The notes beneath the pieces are model-generated. The model made no database searches, was not told where the DNA came from, and worked only from the letters and a program-made list of their open reading frames with translations. Shown here in pieces: positions 28,513-36,363 of a stretch of DNA of 64,000 bases; the first letter of the stretch is position 1, and each line of letters begins with the position of its first letter. The translations under genes and the position numbers were made by a program. Source of the DNA: Leptolyngbyaceae cyanobacterium C42_A2020_001 (GTDB taxonomy: Bacteria > Cyanobacteriota > Cyanobacteriia > Leptolyngbyales > Leptolyngbyaceae). The stretch covers positions 1 through 64,000 of the forward strand of contig JACYLN010000089.1 in assembly GCA_015272515.1 (NCBI GenBank), read 5' to 3'.

Positions 28513-31500
28513 ATGAAACGAATTGTTTTGATTGCCGGGTTTGAGTCGTTCAATGCGGGTTTGTATCGGCAGGCGGCAGGGTTGGCCCGATCGCGCTGCT
28601 CAGAGTTGGAAGTGTTGAGCTTTAGCGATCGCGACCTTATTACTAAATCCACAGAAATTGAACAGGCACTGCAACATGCCGATGTCTTCTTTGCCAGCCT
28701 GATTTTTGATTATGACCAGGTGTTGTGGCTGCGCGATCGCGTGCAGCAGATTCCCATTCGCCTCGTGTTTGAGTCGGCGCTGGAACTGATGAGTCTGACG
28801 CAACTGGGCAAATTTGCGATCGGCGACACACCCAAAGGGATGCCCAAACCCGTTCAATTCATTCTCAGCAAATTTAGCAATGGTCGAGAAGAAGACAAAC
28901 TGGCAGGCTACATCAGCTTCCTCAAAACTGGGCCCAAGTTGCTCAAATACATTCCCATCGGCAAAGTCCAGGATCTGCGAAACTGGCTGATCATCTATGG
29001 CTACTGGAATGCAGGCGGGACTGAAAACGTCGCAGCCCTCTTCTGGACGCTTGCCGAAAAATACTTGGGACTTGCCATTGGCGAGATTCCGCCCCCGCTA
29101 GAAACGCCCAACATGGGGCTATTGCATCCCGATTACCACGGCTACTTTGAGTCGCCACGAGCGTATTTGGAGTGGTACGAGGGGAGAGGGGAAGGTAGAA
29201 GACAGGAGACAGGAGACGGGGGACAGAAAGGTGAGGGAGATAGGGGAGGTGGAGACGACGAAAGAGTCAAAGAATTAGGGAGTCAGGGAGCAGAAGCAAA
29301 GGCAATACCACCACTCCATCACTCTCCTACCCCATCACCCTCATCTCCCATTCCCCGCGTTGGCTTACTGCTTTACCGCAAGCACGTGATCACCAAGCAG
29401 CCCTACATTCCACAACTAATTCGGGCGTTTGAGCGGACGGGGCTGGTTCCGGTGCCGATTTTCATTAATGGGGTAGAAGGTCATGTGGCGGTGCGAGATT
29501 GGCTGACGACGGAGCATGAGCAGCAGCAACGATCGGAAGGAATCAATGAAACCCTTTCTCTGGCGAAGGAAGCGGTGAGGGTAGATGCGATTGTTTCCAC
29601 GATCGGCTTTCCTCTGGTGGGGGGTCCGGCAGGGTCAATGGAAGCGGGGCGACAGGTGGAAGTGGCAAAGAAAATCTTGGGTGCAAAAAATGTACCGTAT
29701 ATCGTCGCGGCTCCCTTGCTGATTCAAGATATTCATTCCTGGACACGGCAGGGCATCGGCGGATTGCAAAGCGTGGTGCTGTACGCCTTGCCTGAACTCG
29801 ATGGCGCGATCGATACCATTCCACTGGGCGGCTTAGTCGGCGATACCATTTATCTAATTCCCGATCGCGTCCAGCGACTTACAAACCGTCTCAAAGCTTG
29901 GATTGCCCTGCGTCAAACTCCACCCGCCGACCGCAAACTCGCGATCGTCCTCTATGGCTTTCCCCCCGGATACGGAGCCACTGGAACCGCCGCCCTGCTG
30001 AATGTCCCCCAGTCCCTACTCAAATGTCTCCAGGCACTTAAAGCCGAAGGCTACACCACTGGCGACTTGCCTGACGACGGGGAAGACCTAATTCAGTTAG
30101 TCAAACAAGCCGACGCACTCACCCCACACCCCACACCCTCCTCCCCTACCACCGTTCCCGTCCGCACTCTGGAAAAGTGGCTCGGTTACCTCCGCACCTC
30201 TTGGATTGAGCGCTGCTGGAAATCCCTCACTGTCACAGGTATCAAAACCCTGGACGATCAGTTTTTGCTGGGTGGTGTTCAACTGGGCAACATCTGGATC
30301 GGTGTCCAACCCCCACTGGGCATTGCAGGCGACCCGATGCGGCTGATGTTTGAGCGCGATCTCACGCCCCATCCTCAATACGCTGCTTTTTATAAATGGC
30401 TTCAGGCAGATTTTCAGGCTCATGCGGTGATTCACTTTGGCATGCACGGCACCGTGGAATGGCTACCCGGTTCGCCCTTGGGCAATACAGGTTATTCCTG
30501 GTCAGATATTTTACTGGGCGATTTACCCAATCTCTACATTTACGCAGCAAACAATCCCTCCGAATCGATTTTGGCGAAACGGCGCGGCTATGGTGTGTTG
30601 ATTTCTCACAACGTTCCGCCTTACGGTCGCGCGGGACTTTACAAGGAACTGATGAATCTGCGCGATTTGATTGCCGAATACCGGGAAGACCCGGAGAAGA
30701 ATTACGCCCTTAAAACCGCCATTTGTCAGAAGATTGTTGATTCTGGCTTGGATGCAGATTGTGCATTTGAGGAATCAAAGCGATTGGGCATTGAATTCAC
30801 CCCCGACAACGCTAACTTGTTCAGCGCTGAAGTCTTTAACCGCTATCTGGTGAAGCTCTACGCATACCTGCACGTGTTGGAAGGTCGTTTGTTTTCTTCC
30901 GGGCTGCACATTTTGGGTGAACCGCCCACGGTTGAACATCTTGAGGGGTACTTGAGAGCGTATTTCGGGGATGGGCTTTCGGATGAAATGATTCGCGCGA
31001 TCGCCTCCTCTTCTCCCTTATCTTCCCCCTCTCCCTCCCCCGCCTGCACAGAAGCCCTACAAATCCGTGACTTGCTGACTCAAAACACCGACGAACTCAC
31101 CAACCTTCTGCGCGGACTCAACGGCGAATACATTCCTCCCGCTCCTGGCGGTGATTTGCTGCGGGATGGTGTTGGGGTATTACCCACTGGACGGAACATT
31201 CATGCCCTTGACCCCTACCGAATGCCATCTCCTGCAGCCTATGAACGAGGTCGAGAAATCGCCCGCAAATTGATTGAGCAGCACTTGCAAGAGCATCACA
31301 TCTACCCCGAAACCATTGCCGTGATGCTGTGGGGCTTGGATGTAATTAAGACTAAAGGCGAATCGTTGGGCATCTTGTTAGAACTGGTGGGGGCGGCACC
31401 TGTGAAAGAAGGCACCGGGCGGATTGTTCGCTATGAGTTAGTGCCCTTAGCGCAAGTGGGACATCCCCGCATTGATGTATTGGCAAACCTCTCCGGCATT

Positions 31501-32361
31501 TTTCGGGATAGTTTCGTCAACGTGATTGAGTTATTGGATGACTTGTTTCATCGAGCAGCGGCGATCGATGAGCCAGAAGACCAGAACTTTATTCGCAAAC
31601 ACGCCCTGAAACTAAAAACTCAGGGTATTGAAAATGTCTCTGCCCGCCTGTTCTCCAATCCCGCAGGAGACTATGGCTCACTCGTCAATGATCAAGTCGT
31701 TACTTCCAGTTGGGAATCAGGGGATGAACTAGCACAAACCTGGCAGGGCCGCAACGCCTTTAGCTACGGCAGACAGGACAAAGGACAGGCTCGTCCGGAG
31801 GTATTGCAAACGCTCTTAAAAACAACGAATCGGATTGTGCAAGAGATTGATTCGGTGGAATACGGACTAACCGATATTCAGGAGTATTACGCCAATACAG
31901 GCGGATTGAAGAAAGCAGCCGAGCAACAGCAAGGACAAAAAGTGACTGCCAGTTTTGTGGAAAGTTTTTCCAAAGACACCACACCCCGCAAGCTAGAAGA
32001 CCTGCTGCGAATGGAATACCGCACCAAATTGCTCAATCCCAAATGGGCAGAGGCAATGGTGACGCAAGGGGCAGGAGGAGCCTACGAAGTGTCGCAACGG
32101 ATGACGGCGCTGATCGGTTGGGGTGGCACTGCCGATTTTCAGGAATCCTGGGTCTACGACCAGGCAGCAGATACCTATGCACTGGATGCTGAAATGGCTG
32201 AAAAACTGCGGAAAGCCAATCCAGAAGCGTTTCGCAATATTGTGGGCAGAATGCTGGAAGCTCACGGTCGCGGTTTCTGGCACGCTAACCCCGACAAACT
32301 TGAGCAATTAAGACAACTTTACGACTTAACCGACGAAGAATTAGAAGGCGTAACTACTTAA
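28513..32361 (+). CDS. bchH: Magnesium chelatase subunit H, BchH-type paralog
   Basis: Subunit H binds protoporphyrin IX and, with ChlI and ChlD, inserts Mg2+ for chlorophyll synthesis. The 1282-residue protein has a DUF3479-like N-terminus (VLIAGFESFNAGLYRQAAGL), then the CobN/Mg-chelatase domain (QAVIHFGMHGTVEWLPG-like HAVIHFGMHGTVEWLPGSPL, NTGYSWSDILLGDLPNLYIY) to a C-terminus ending WHANPDKLEQLRQLYDLTDEEL. The N-terminus differs from canonical cyanobacterial ChlH, so this is a divergent paralog. Three low-complexity inserts occur, the largest at about residues 222-279. No chlI or chlD is nearby. CobN was considered, but the N-terminal domain favours BchH. Confidence 0.85.
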   Translation: MKRIVLIAGFESFNAGLYRQAAGLARSRCSELEVLSFSDRDLITKSTEIEQALQHADVFFASLIFDYDQVLWLRDRVQQIPIRLVFESALELMSLTQLGKFAIGDTPKGMPKPVQFILSKFSNGREEDKLAGYISFLKTGPKLLKYIPIGKVQDLRNWLIIYGYWNAGGTENVAALFWTLAEKYLGLAIGEIPPPLETPNMGLLHPDYHGYFESPRAYLEWYEGRGEGRRQETGDGGQKGEGDRGGGDDERVKELGSQGAEAKAIPPLHHSPTPSPSSPIPRVGLLLYRKHVITKQPYIPQLIRAFERTGLVPVPIFINGVEGHVAVRDWLTTEHEQQQRSEGINETLSLAKEAVRVDAIVSTIGFPLVGGPAGSMEAGRQVEVAKKILGAKNVPYIVAAPLLIQDIHSWTRQGIGGLQSVVLYALPELDGAIDTIPLGGLVGDTIYLIPDRVQRLTNRLKAWIALRQTPPADRKLAIVLYGFPPGYGATGTAALLNVPQSLLKCLQALKAEGYTTGDLPDDGEDLIQLVKQADALTPHPTPSSPTTVPVRTLEKWLGYLRTSWIERCWKSLTVTGIKTLDDQFLLGGVQLGNIWIGVQPPLGIAGDPMRLMFERDLTPHPQYAAFYKWLQADFQAHAVIHFGMHGTVEWLPGSPLGNTGYSWSDILLGDLPNLYIYAANNPSESILAKRRGYGVLISHNVPPYGRAGLYKELMNLRDLIAEYREDPEKNYALKTAICQKIVDSGLDADCAFEESKRLGIEFTPDNANLFSAEVFNRYLVKLYAYLHVLEGRLFSSGLHILGEPPTVEHLEGYLRAYFGDGLSDEMIRAIASSSPLSSPSPSPACTEALQIRDLLTQNTDELTNLLRGLNGEYIPPAPGGDLLRDGVGVLPTGRNIHALDPYRMPSPAAYERGREIARKLIEQHLQEHHIYPETIAVMLWGLDVIKTKGESLGILLELVGAAPVKEGTGRIVRYELVPLAQVGHPRIDVLANLSGIFRDSFVNVIELLDDLFHRAAAIDEPEDQNFIRKHALKLKTQGIENVSARLFSNPAGDYGSLVNDQVVTSSWESGDELAQTWQGRNAFSYGRQDKGQARPEVLQTLLKTTNRIVQEIDSVEYGLTDIQEYYANTGGLKKAAEQQQGQKVTASFVESFSKDTTPRKLEDLLRMEYRTKLLNPKWAEAMVTQGAGGAYEVSQRMTALIGWGGTADFQESWVYDQAADTYALDAEMAEKLRKANPEAFRNIVGRMLEAHGRGFWHANPDKLEQLRQLYDLTDEELEGVTT
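29180..29349. repeat. In-frame low-complexity insert in bchH with heptamer units
   Basis: Units GACAGGA (29201-29207), GACAGGA (29208-29214), GACGGGG (29215-29221) and GACAGAA (29222-29228) begin a purine-rich tract, followed by a pyrimidine-rich half to 29349. It encodes about 57 residues rich in Gly, Glu, Arg, then Pro and Ser between YLEWYEG and the conserved RVGLLLYRKH, where ChlH proteins have a short linker. Confidence 0.75.
30122..30147. repeat. CCCCACA heptamers inside bchH
   Basis: CCCCACA at 30122-30128 and 30129-30135, then a C-rich tail, encode TPHPTPSSPTTVP in a variable loop. A third Ser/Pro-rich insert is encoded at about 31008-31048. Confidence 0.6.
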
Positions 32362-32421
32362 GAATGAGAATTAATTAAAAATAAAAAGTTAAAAATGGCT
32401 TCTAATAAAACTTTGCTATTT
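32358..32421 (+). repeat. Dispersed AT-rich repeat overlapping the bchH stop, copy 2
   Basis: Starts TTAAGAATGAGAA with TAA being the bchH stop. It is the partner of the copy at 14180-14245 at the end of sqdX, with about ten mismatches and one indel over the length by hand alignment. Confidence 0.7.
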
Positions 32422-32565
32422 TGAATTACAGCAAAGTGCTGAGTAATGAGGACTGAGTGCTGAGAATGCAATCCAGTCACTTCAAGACTTTCAGCAGTTC
32501 GATAGTCCTAACCTATAGCAGTACCGCTATATTCATTGTCCTTAGAATGCAAGTTGAAACTTGTT

Positions 32566-32704
32566 AGATGAGATCGCGTATCACCATCGTATACTCGGCG
32601 ATGCTTCTAGCCGCAAATTCCGTAGGTTTATAGCGATAATCGCGAGCACGATTGTCCGCATCTGGGCTGAGCACTTCAATCACCAGCGCAAGGGGCGGCA
32701 TATC
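32566..32704 (-). pseudogene. Fragment of a Uma2 family gene
   Basis: The minus strand encodes DMPPLALVIEVLSPDADNRA followed by RDYRYKPTEFAARSIAEYTM, the central active-site block of Uma2 proteins with the Glu of IEVLSP and the Lys of YRYK. The N-terminal and C-terminal parts are missing, there is no start codon, and frames are broken on both sides. It is a decayed relative of the intact Uma2 family, one member of which lies at 18497-19048. Confidence 0.8.
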
Positions 32705-32777
32705 ACGGGTACTCCTTGCAAAAGAGCGCGCTCGAAAGTCTTCTTATCCATTGGGAGTTACATGTTTGCCCTCTCAA

Positions 32778-32799
32778 GTCCCCCAATTCTGGGGGACTC
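32778..32799. repeat. Short palindromic repeat
   Basis: AGTCCCCC-AATTCT-GGGGGACT is a perfect 8-bp inverted repeat with a 6-base loop. Closely related C-rich and G-rich arms recur at about 32855-32885, 32896-32922 and 32963-32992. Confidence 0.7.
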
Positions 32800-32807
32800 T
32801 AATTATT

Positions 32808-32951
32808 GGCGTTGCTGAATAGAAGTATGAAATTACAAAGTGAGTTTCTGCATTGCCCCCCTAGCCCCCCAATTCTGGGAGACTTTGAAGACTGTTGCCC
32901 CCCAACTTTGGGGGGCTAGGGGAGCGAATCATAGTTGAATTCAGCAACGCC
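32808..32951. mobile_element. MITE-like element
   Basis: GGCGTTGCTGAAT (32808-32820) and ATTCAGCAACGCC (32939-32951) are perfect 13-bp terminal inverted repeats enclosing about 118 bases with no coding capacity. The interior contains C-rich and G-rich tracts (CCCCCCTAGCCCCCCAATTC and its near complement) that could fold on themselves. Size, non-coding interior and terminal repeats fit a miniature inverted-repeat transposable element; target-site duplications are not clear by eye. No transposase that could mobilise it is in the window. Confidence 0.6.
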
Positions 32952-33094
32952 TAATCATTCAGTTCCCCTCACATTGGGGGGCAGGGGGCAAATTCATGCA
33001 ATTGCGTAAGTTCTAACCATTTTACTCATTAGCCACTTTAAAATCTTCGGGCAAAAATCTCGGAGGTTTGAGAGATTCTTCGCCAACTATTGGG

Positions 33095-33379
33095 TTAAAC
33101 CTCGACCTTTACACCTCGCCAAAACGCGATGTAACCTGTGATATTTTTTGCCGCGTCTTTGGGTTCGGGGTAATACCAGGCGGCATCTTTGTTCACCTGG
33201 CCATCGACTACAACATCGTAATAGCTGGCAGTGCCTTTCCAGGGGCAAACCGTATGAGTGCTGCTTTCTTGAAAATAATCTCGATTAATGGCATCTGGGG
33301 GAAAGTATTGATTTCCCTCTACGACTTCACAGTTATTGCTCTCAGCCAGGACGGTACCATTCCAAATTGCTCTAGGCAT
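33095..33379 (-). CDS. DUF427 domain-containing protein
   Basis: A 94-residue single-domain protein of the DUF427 family. The start MPRAIWNGTVLAESNNCEVV, the HTVCPWKGTASYYDVVVDGQ core (Cys-Pro-Trp-Lys-Gly is the hallmark) and the DAAWYYPEPKDAAKNITGYI segment are all typical. The fold is a small beta-barrel; function is unknown, though a redox or small-molecule role has been suggested for relatives. It starts with ATG, stands alone and is divergent from aas, downstream of the repeat-rich stretch after bchH. Confidence 0.93.
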   Translation of the reverse strand: MPRAIWNGTVLAESNNCEVVEGNQYFPPDAINRDYFQESSTHTVCPWKGTASYYDVVVDGQVNKDAAWYYPEPKDAAKNITGYIAFWRGVKVEV

Positions 33380-33555
33380 AGGGATAATTTACAAAACCAC
33401 AAGAAAAGCCTAGCGAACCAAGTGAAAATCGGCAATTGTGGACAAATTCGATTCTGTCTATCAAAAATCTCTACTGGTTCTTGGTCGGAATAGGGTTGAA
33501 TTAAGGCTAGATACTATTTAGATTAAGTTTCTCACCCCCGCAGGAGCACCCCCCC

Positions 33556-35529
33556 ATGAGCCGCGTCAGTGCCTACACCATGACCGAGATCGATCGCCTG
33601 AAGTTGAGTCAAGCGCTTGATTATGACGTGCCATCTCTCCCAGAAATTTGGGCGATCGCAGCCCAACGATTTAACCAGGCTACCGCCCTGCACGCGCCTC
33701 ACCTGAAACCAGCGATCAAGCTTACTTTCACTCAATTGTATGAACAAATTAAGCAGTGCGCGTCTGGGCTTCAGGTTTTGGGCATTCAACCGGGCGATCG
33801 CATCTGTTTATTTGCCGATAATAGCCCCCGCTGGCTCGTTGCCGACCAGGGCATGATGATGGCAGGTGCCGTGAATGCAGTTCGTAGCTCCCAGGCAGAC
33901 AAGGATGAACTGCTTTTTTTGCTTCAAGATAGTGGCTCCATTGCGCTGTTTGTCGAAGATCTGGCAACGTTCAACAAGCTCCGCGATCGCCTGACTCAGC
34001 TTCCCCTGCGGTTTGTCGTCCTACTCAGTGATGAGTCTCCTCTGGAAAATGCCGGGCTAAAAATGCTGAACTTCTCTCAATTAATGGAGCTAGGCGCAAC
34101 CCAATCCCTGCAACCTCTAAACCGAGGCAGAGAGGATTTAGCCACCTTAATCTACACCTCTGGCACCACGGGCAAACCCAAAGGTGCCATGTTGAGCCAC
34201 GGCAACCTGATGCACCAGGTTGAAACGTTAGGAGCCGTGGTGCAACCGAAGTTGGGCGATCGCGTCCTCAGCATCCTGCCCACCTGGCACGCCTACGAGC
34301 GCAGCGCCGAATACTTTTTACTTTCACAAGGCTGCACTCAGATCTACACCAGCATTCGTACCGTCAAGAAAGACTTACAAGAATTCAAACCCCAGTACAT
34401 GGTGAGCGTGCCGCGCATTTGGGAATCGGTGTATGAAGGAGTACAAAAGCAATTTCGCGAACAGCCTGAGAAGAAGCAAAAACTGATTCACTTCTTCTTA
34501 GACATCAGTCATCGCTACATCCACGCGCGGCGTATTTGGAACAATCTGGAACTTTTAAACCGAGAACCCTCTCTGCCGGAGCGGATACTGGCACTAGGAC
34601 AAATGGTAATTCTGGCTCCGCTTCATGCTCTGGGTGAAAAAATTGTTTATAGCAAAGTGCGAGAAGCGGCAACAGGCGGTCGATTTCGGCAAGCAATCAG
34701 TGGCGGCGGGTCACTCGCGCGTCATATTGATGACTTTTTTGAGATTATGGGCATCGAAGTGTTGGTGGGTTATGGTTTAACCGAAACTTCCCCCGTTACT
34801 AACGCTCGTCGTCCCTGGCGCAACCTGCGTGGCTCCTCTGGACAACCCATCCCCGGCACTGAAATTCGGATTGTGGATCTGGATAGCCGCAACCCACTGC
34901 CATCGGGCGATCGCGGCTTAGTGCTGATTCGCGGTCCCCAGGTAATGCAGGGCTATTACAACAATCCTGAAGCCACCCGAAAAGCAATCGATCCAGAGGG
35001 CTGGTTTGATAGTGGCGATCTAGGTTGGGTCACGAAAGATAATGACCTGGTGTTAACGGGGCGGGCAAAGGACACGATCGTCCTTACCAACGGCGAAAAC
35101 ATTGAGCCGCAACCGATTGAAGATGCCTGCCTCCGGAGTGCTTATATCGATCAAATTATGCTGGTTGGGCAAGACCAGAAATCTTTGGGAGCGCTGATCG
35201 TACCCAATCTGGATGCTCTAGAGAAGTGGGCGATCGCGCAAGGCTCCACACTGGAACTCCCAGAGGGAATGGAGTCATCAACTCCTCCGTCCCCATCCCT
35301 ACCCTCGATCACCCTCGATAGCAAGCCAATTCAAGATCTGCTCCGCAAAGAACTCAACCGCGAAGTGCAAAATCGTCCCGGCTACCGTCCAGACGATCGC
35401 ATCGGTCCCTTCCGTCTCATCCTGGAACCCTTCGCGATCGAAAACGGTTTGCTGACCCAAACCCTAAAAATTCGCCGCAACGTCGTGATGGATCGCTACC
35501 AGGGTATGATTAACGAGATGTTTGTTTGA
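33556..35529 (+). CDS. aas: Acyl-ACP synthetase / long-chain fatty acid ligase
   Basis: In cyanobacteria this enzyme (Synechocystis slr1609 type) activates free fatty acids with ATP onto acyl carrier protein, recycling lipids released from membranes. The 657-residue ANL-superfamily protein has the P-loop TLIYTSGTTGKPKGAMLSHG, the LPTWHAYERSAEYF segment, the VGYGLTETSPVTNARR motif, and the C-terminal DSGDLGWV with GRAKDTIVLTNGENIEPQPI. A Ser/Pro-rich insert (about residues 573-585, STPPSPSLPSITL) lies in the C-terminal domain and resembles the repeat-derived inserts elsewhere. Gene is monocistronic by spacing. Confidence 0.93.
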   Translation: MSRVSAYTMTEIDRLKLSQALDYDVPSLPEIWAIAAQRFNQATALHAPHLKPAIKLTFTQLYEQIKQCASGLQVLGIQPGDRICLFADNSPRWLVADQGMMMAGAVNAVRSSQADKDELLFLLQDSGSIALFVEDLATFNKLRDRLTQLPLRFVVLLSDESPLENAGLKMLNFSQLMELGATQSLQPLNRGREDLATLIYTSGTTGKPKGAMLSHGNLMHQVETLGAVVQPKLGDRVLSILPTWHAYERSAEYFLLSQGCTQIYTSIRTVKKDLQEFKPQYMVSVPRIWESVYEGVQKQFREQPEKKQKLIHFFLDISHRYIHARRIWNNLELLNREPSLPERILALGQMVILAPLHALGEKIVYSKVREAATGGRFRQAISGGGSLARHIDDFFEIMGIEVLVGYGLTETSPVTNARRPWRNLRGSSGQPIPGTEIRIVDLDSRNPLPSGDRGLVLIRGPQVMQGYYNNPEATRKAIDPEGWFDSGDLGWVTKDNDLVLTGRAKDTIVLTNGENIEPQPIEDACLRSAYIDQIMLVGQDQKSLGALIVPNLDALEKWAIAQGSTLELPEGMESSTPPSPSLPSITLDSKPIQDLLRKELNREVQNRPGYRPDDRIGPFRLILEPFAIENGLLTQTLKIRRNVVMDRYQGMINEMFV

Positions 35530-35655
35530 ACGATGGAATGCTTCACTGCATTGCCACGTCGTCCTGAATAACACCTTCTCGTTGTCTTTGTAAATTGTCC
35601 GCTAAAGGTTTCTTTAACGGGCTTATGCGTATGATCCTGATTGAGTAAAGCGTTT

Positions 35656-36105
35656 ATGGATGTTCCTCCCTCCCAACTACTTCTAAAACGGACTGTCAAT
35701 GTCAAGGCGATTGTTACTCCTCGCTGGAAAGAAGAGGCTCAACAACAACTCCAGGCTCAAATCAACCAGGTGGATAACCAGTTGCAACAGTTAGAAATGC
35801 AGGCGCAACGGATGGTTGCTGAAATTCAAAAACAATCGCTCAAGCCGCCCGGTCCGGAAACCGTGCAGCAGATTGAAAGCATTCAACTGCAAGTCAATCA
35901 AAAAAAAAGCGAGTTCCTTGAACAAAAAAACCAGGTTCTGCAACAACTCCAACAAGTTCAGATGTTGGAATTAGATCAGGAAGTGAATCAAGGACAAATT
36001 GAAAGTGTTTTTAGAGTTGAAACAGGTGACAACTTAATCGATAAAATGCAGGTTGAAATTTTGCTGCGAGATGGAGTCGTCGAAGAAATTCGTGGCGCAG
36101 TTTGA
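35656..36105 (+). CDS. YlqD family coiled-coil protein
   Basis: About 149 residues. A short beta-strand start (SQLLLKRTVNVKAIVTPRWK) leads into a long Gln-rich coiled coil (about residues 25-105), then a small beta domain (VFRVETGDNLIDKMQVEILL) ending RDGVVEEIRGAV. This matches the YlqD family found in Bacillus and cyanobacteria, of unknown function. I chose the ATG at 35656 over an upstream TTG at 35641, which has poor context. It lies about 125 bases after aas on the same strand. Confidence 0.85.
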   Translation: MDVPPSQLLLKRTVNVKAIVTPRWKEEAQQQLQAQINQVDNQLQQLEMQAQRMVAEIQKQSLKPPGPETVQQIESIQLQVNQKKSEFLEQKNQVLQQLQQVQMLELDQEVNQGQIESVFRVETGDNLIDKMQVEILLRDGVVEEIRGAV

Positions 36106-36363
36106 TCGCAGAGGATGTGGGCGGAGTCAATTGCCCTGAGTGCGATTCCCCGCCCACAACACCAACCCCAAACTCATCCGTTTACGCTCTTGCAGTACCC
36201 ATTACCTCAATTTGTGCTATCTGATGCCTTCTCAAAGATGGAATTTAGTAAAATCTAAAATTGCTCTTTATCCCCGCGACTTTGAAGATCACTCTTCAGT
36301 TCGCTTCGCCTCCAAAACAGAATTCTTTGAGTTCTAGCCATACGTTGATCTGGAATTTGCCTC

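Noticed and set aside
28513-32361. Annotation of the large chelatase subunit as cobaltochelatase CobN
   Set aside because: The DUF3479-like N-terminus and the C-terminal block fit Mg-chelatase H better, although the families share the central domain.
32561-32818. Plus-strand open frame of 85 codons after bchH
   Set aside because: The opposite strand clearly encodes a decayed Uma2 core, and the plus frame runs on into a palindromic repeat.
32778-33000. C-rich and G-rich hairpins as a CRISPR array
   Set aside because: Units are irregularly spaced, palindromic and lack unique spacers of constant length; no cas genes are present.
33068-33493. Plus-strand open frame across the DUF427 gene
   Set aside because: Antisense to a complete, recognisable DUF427 protein.
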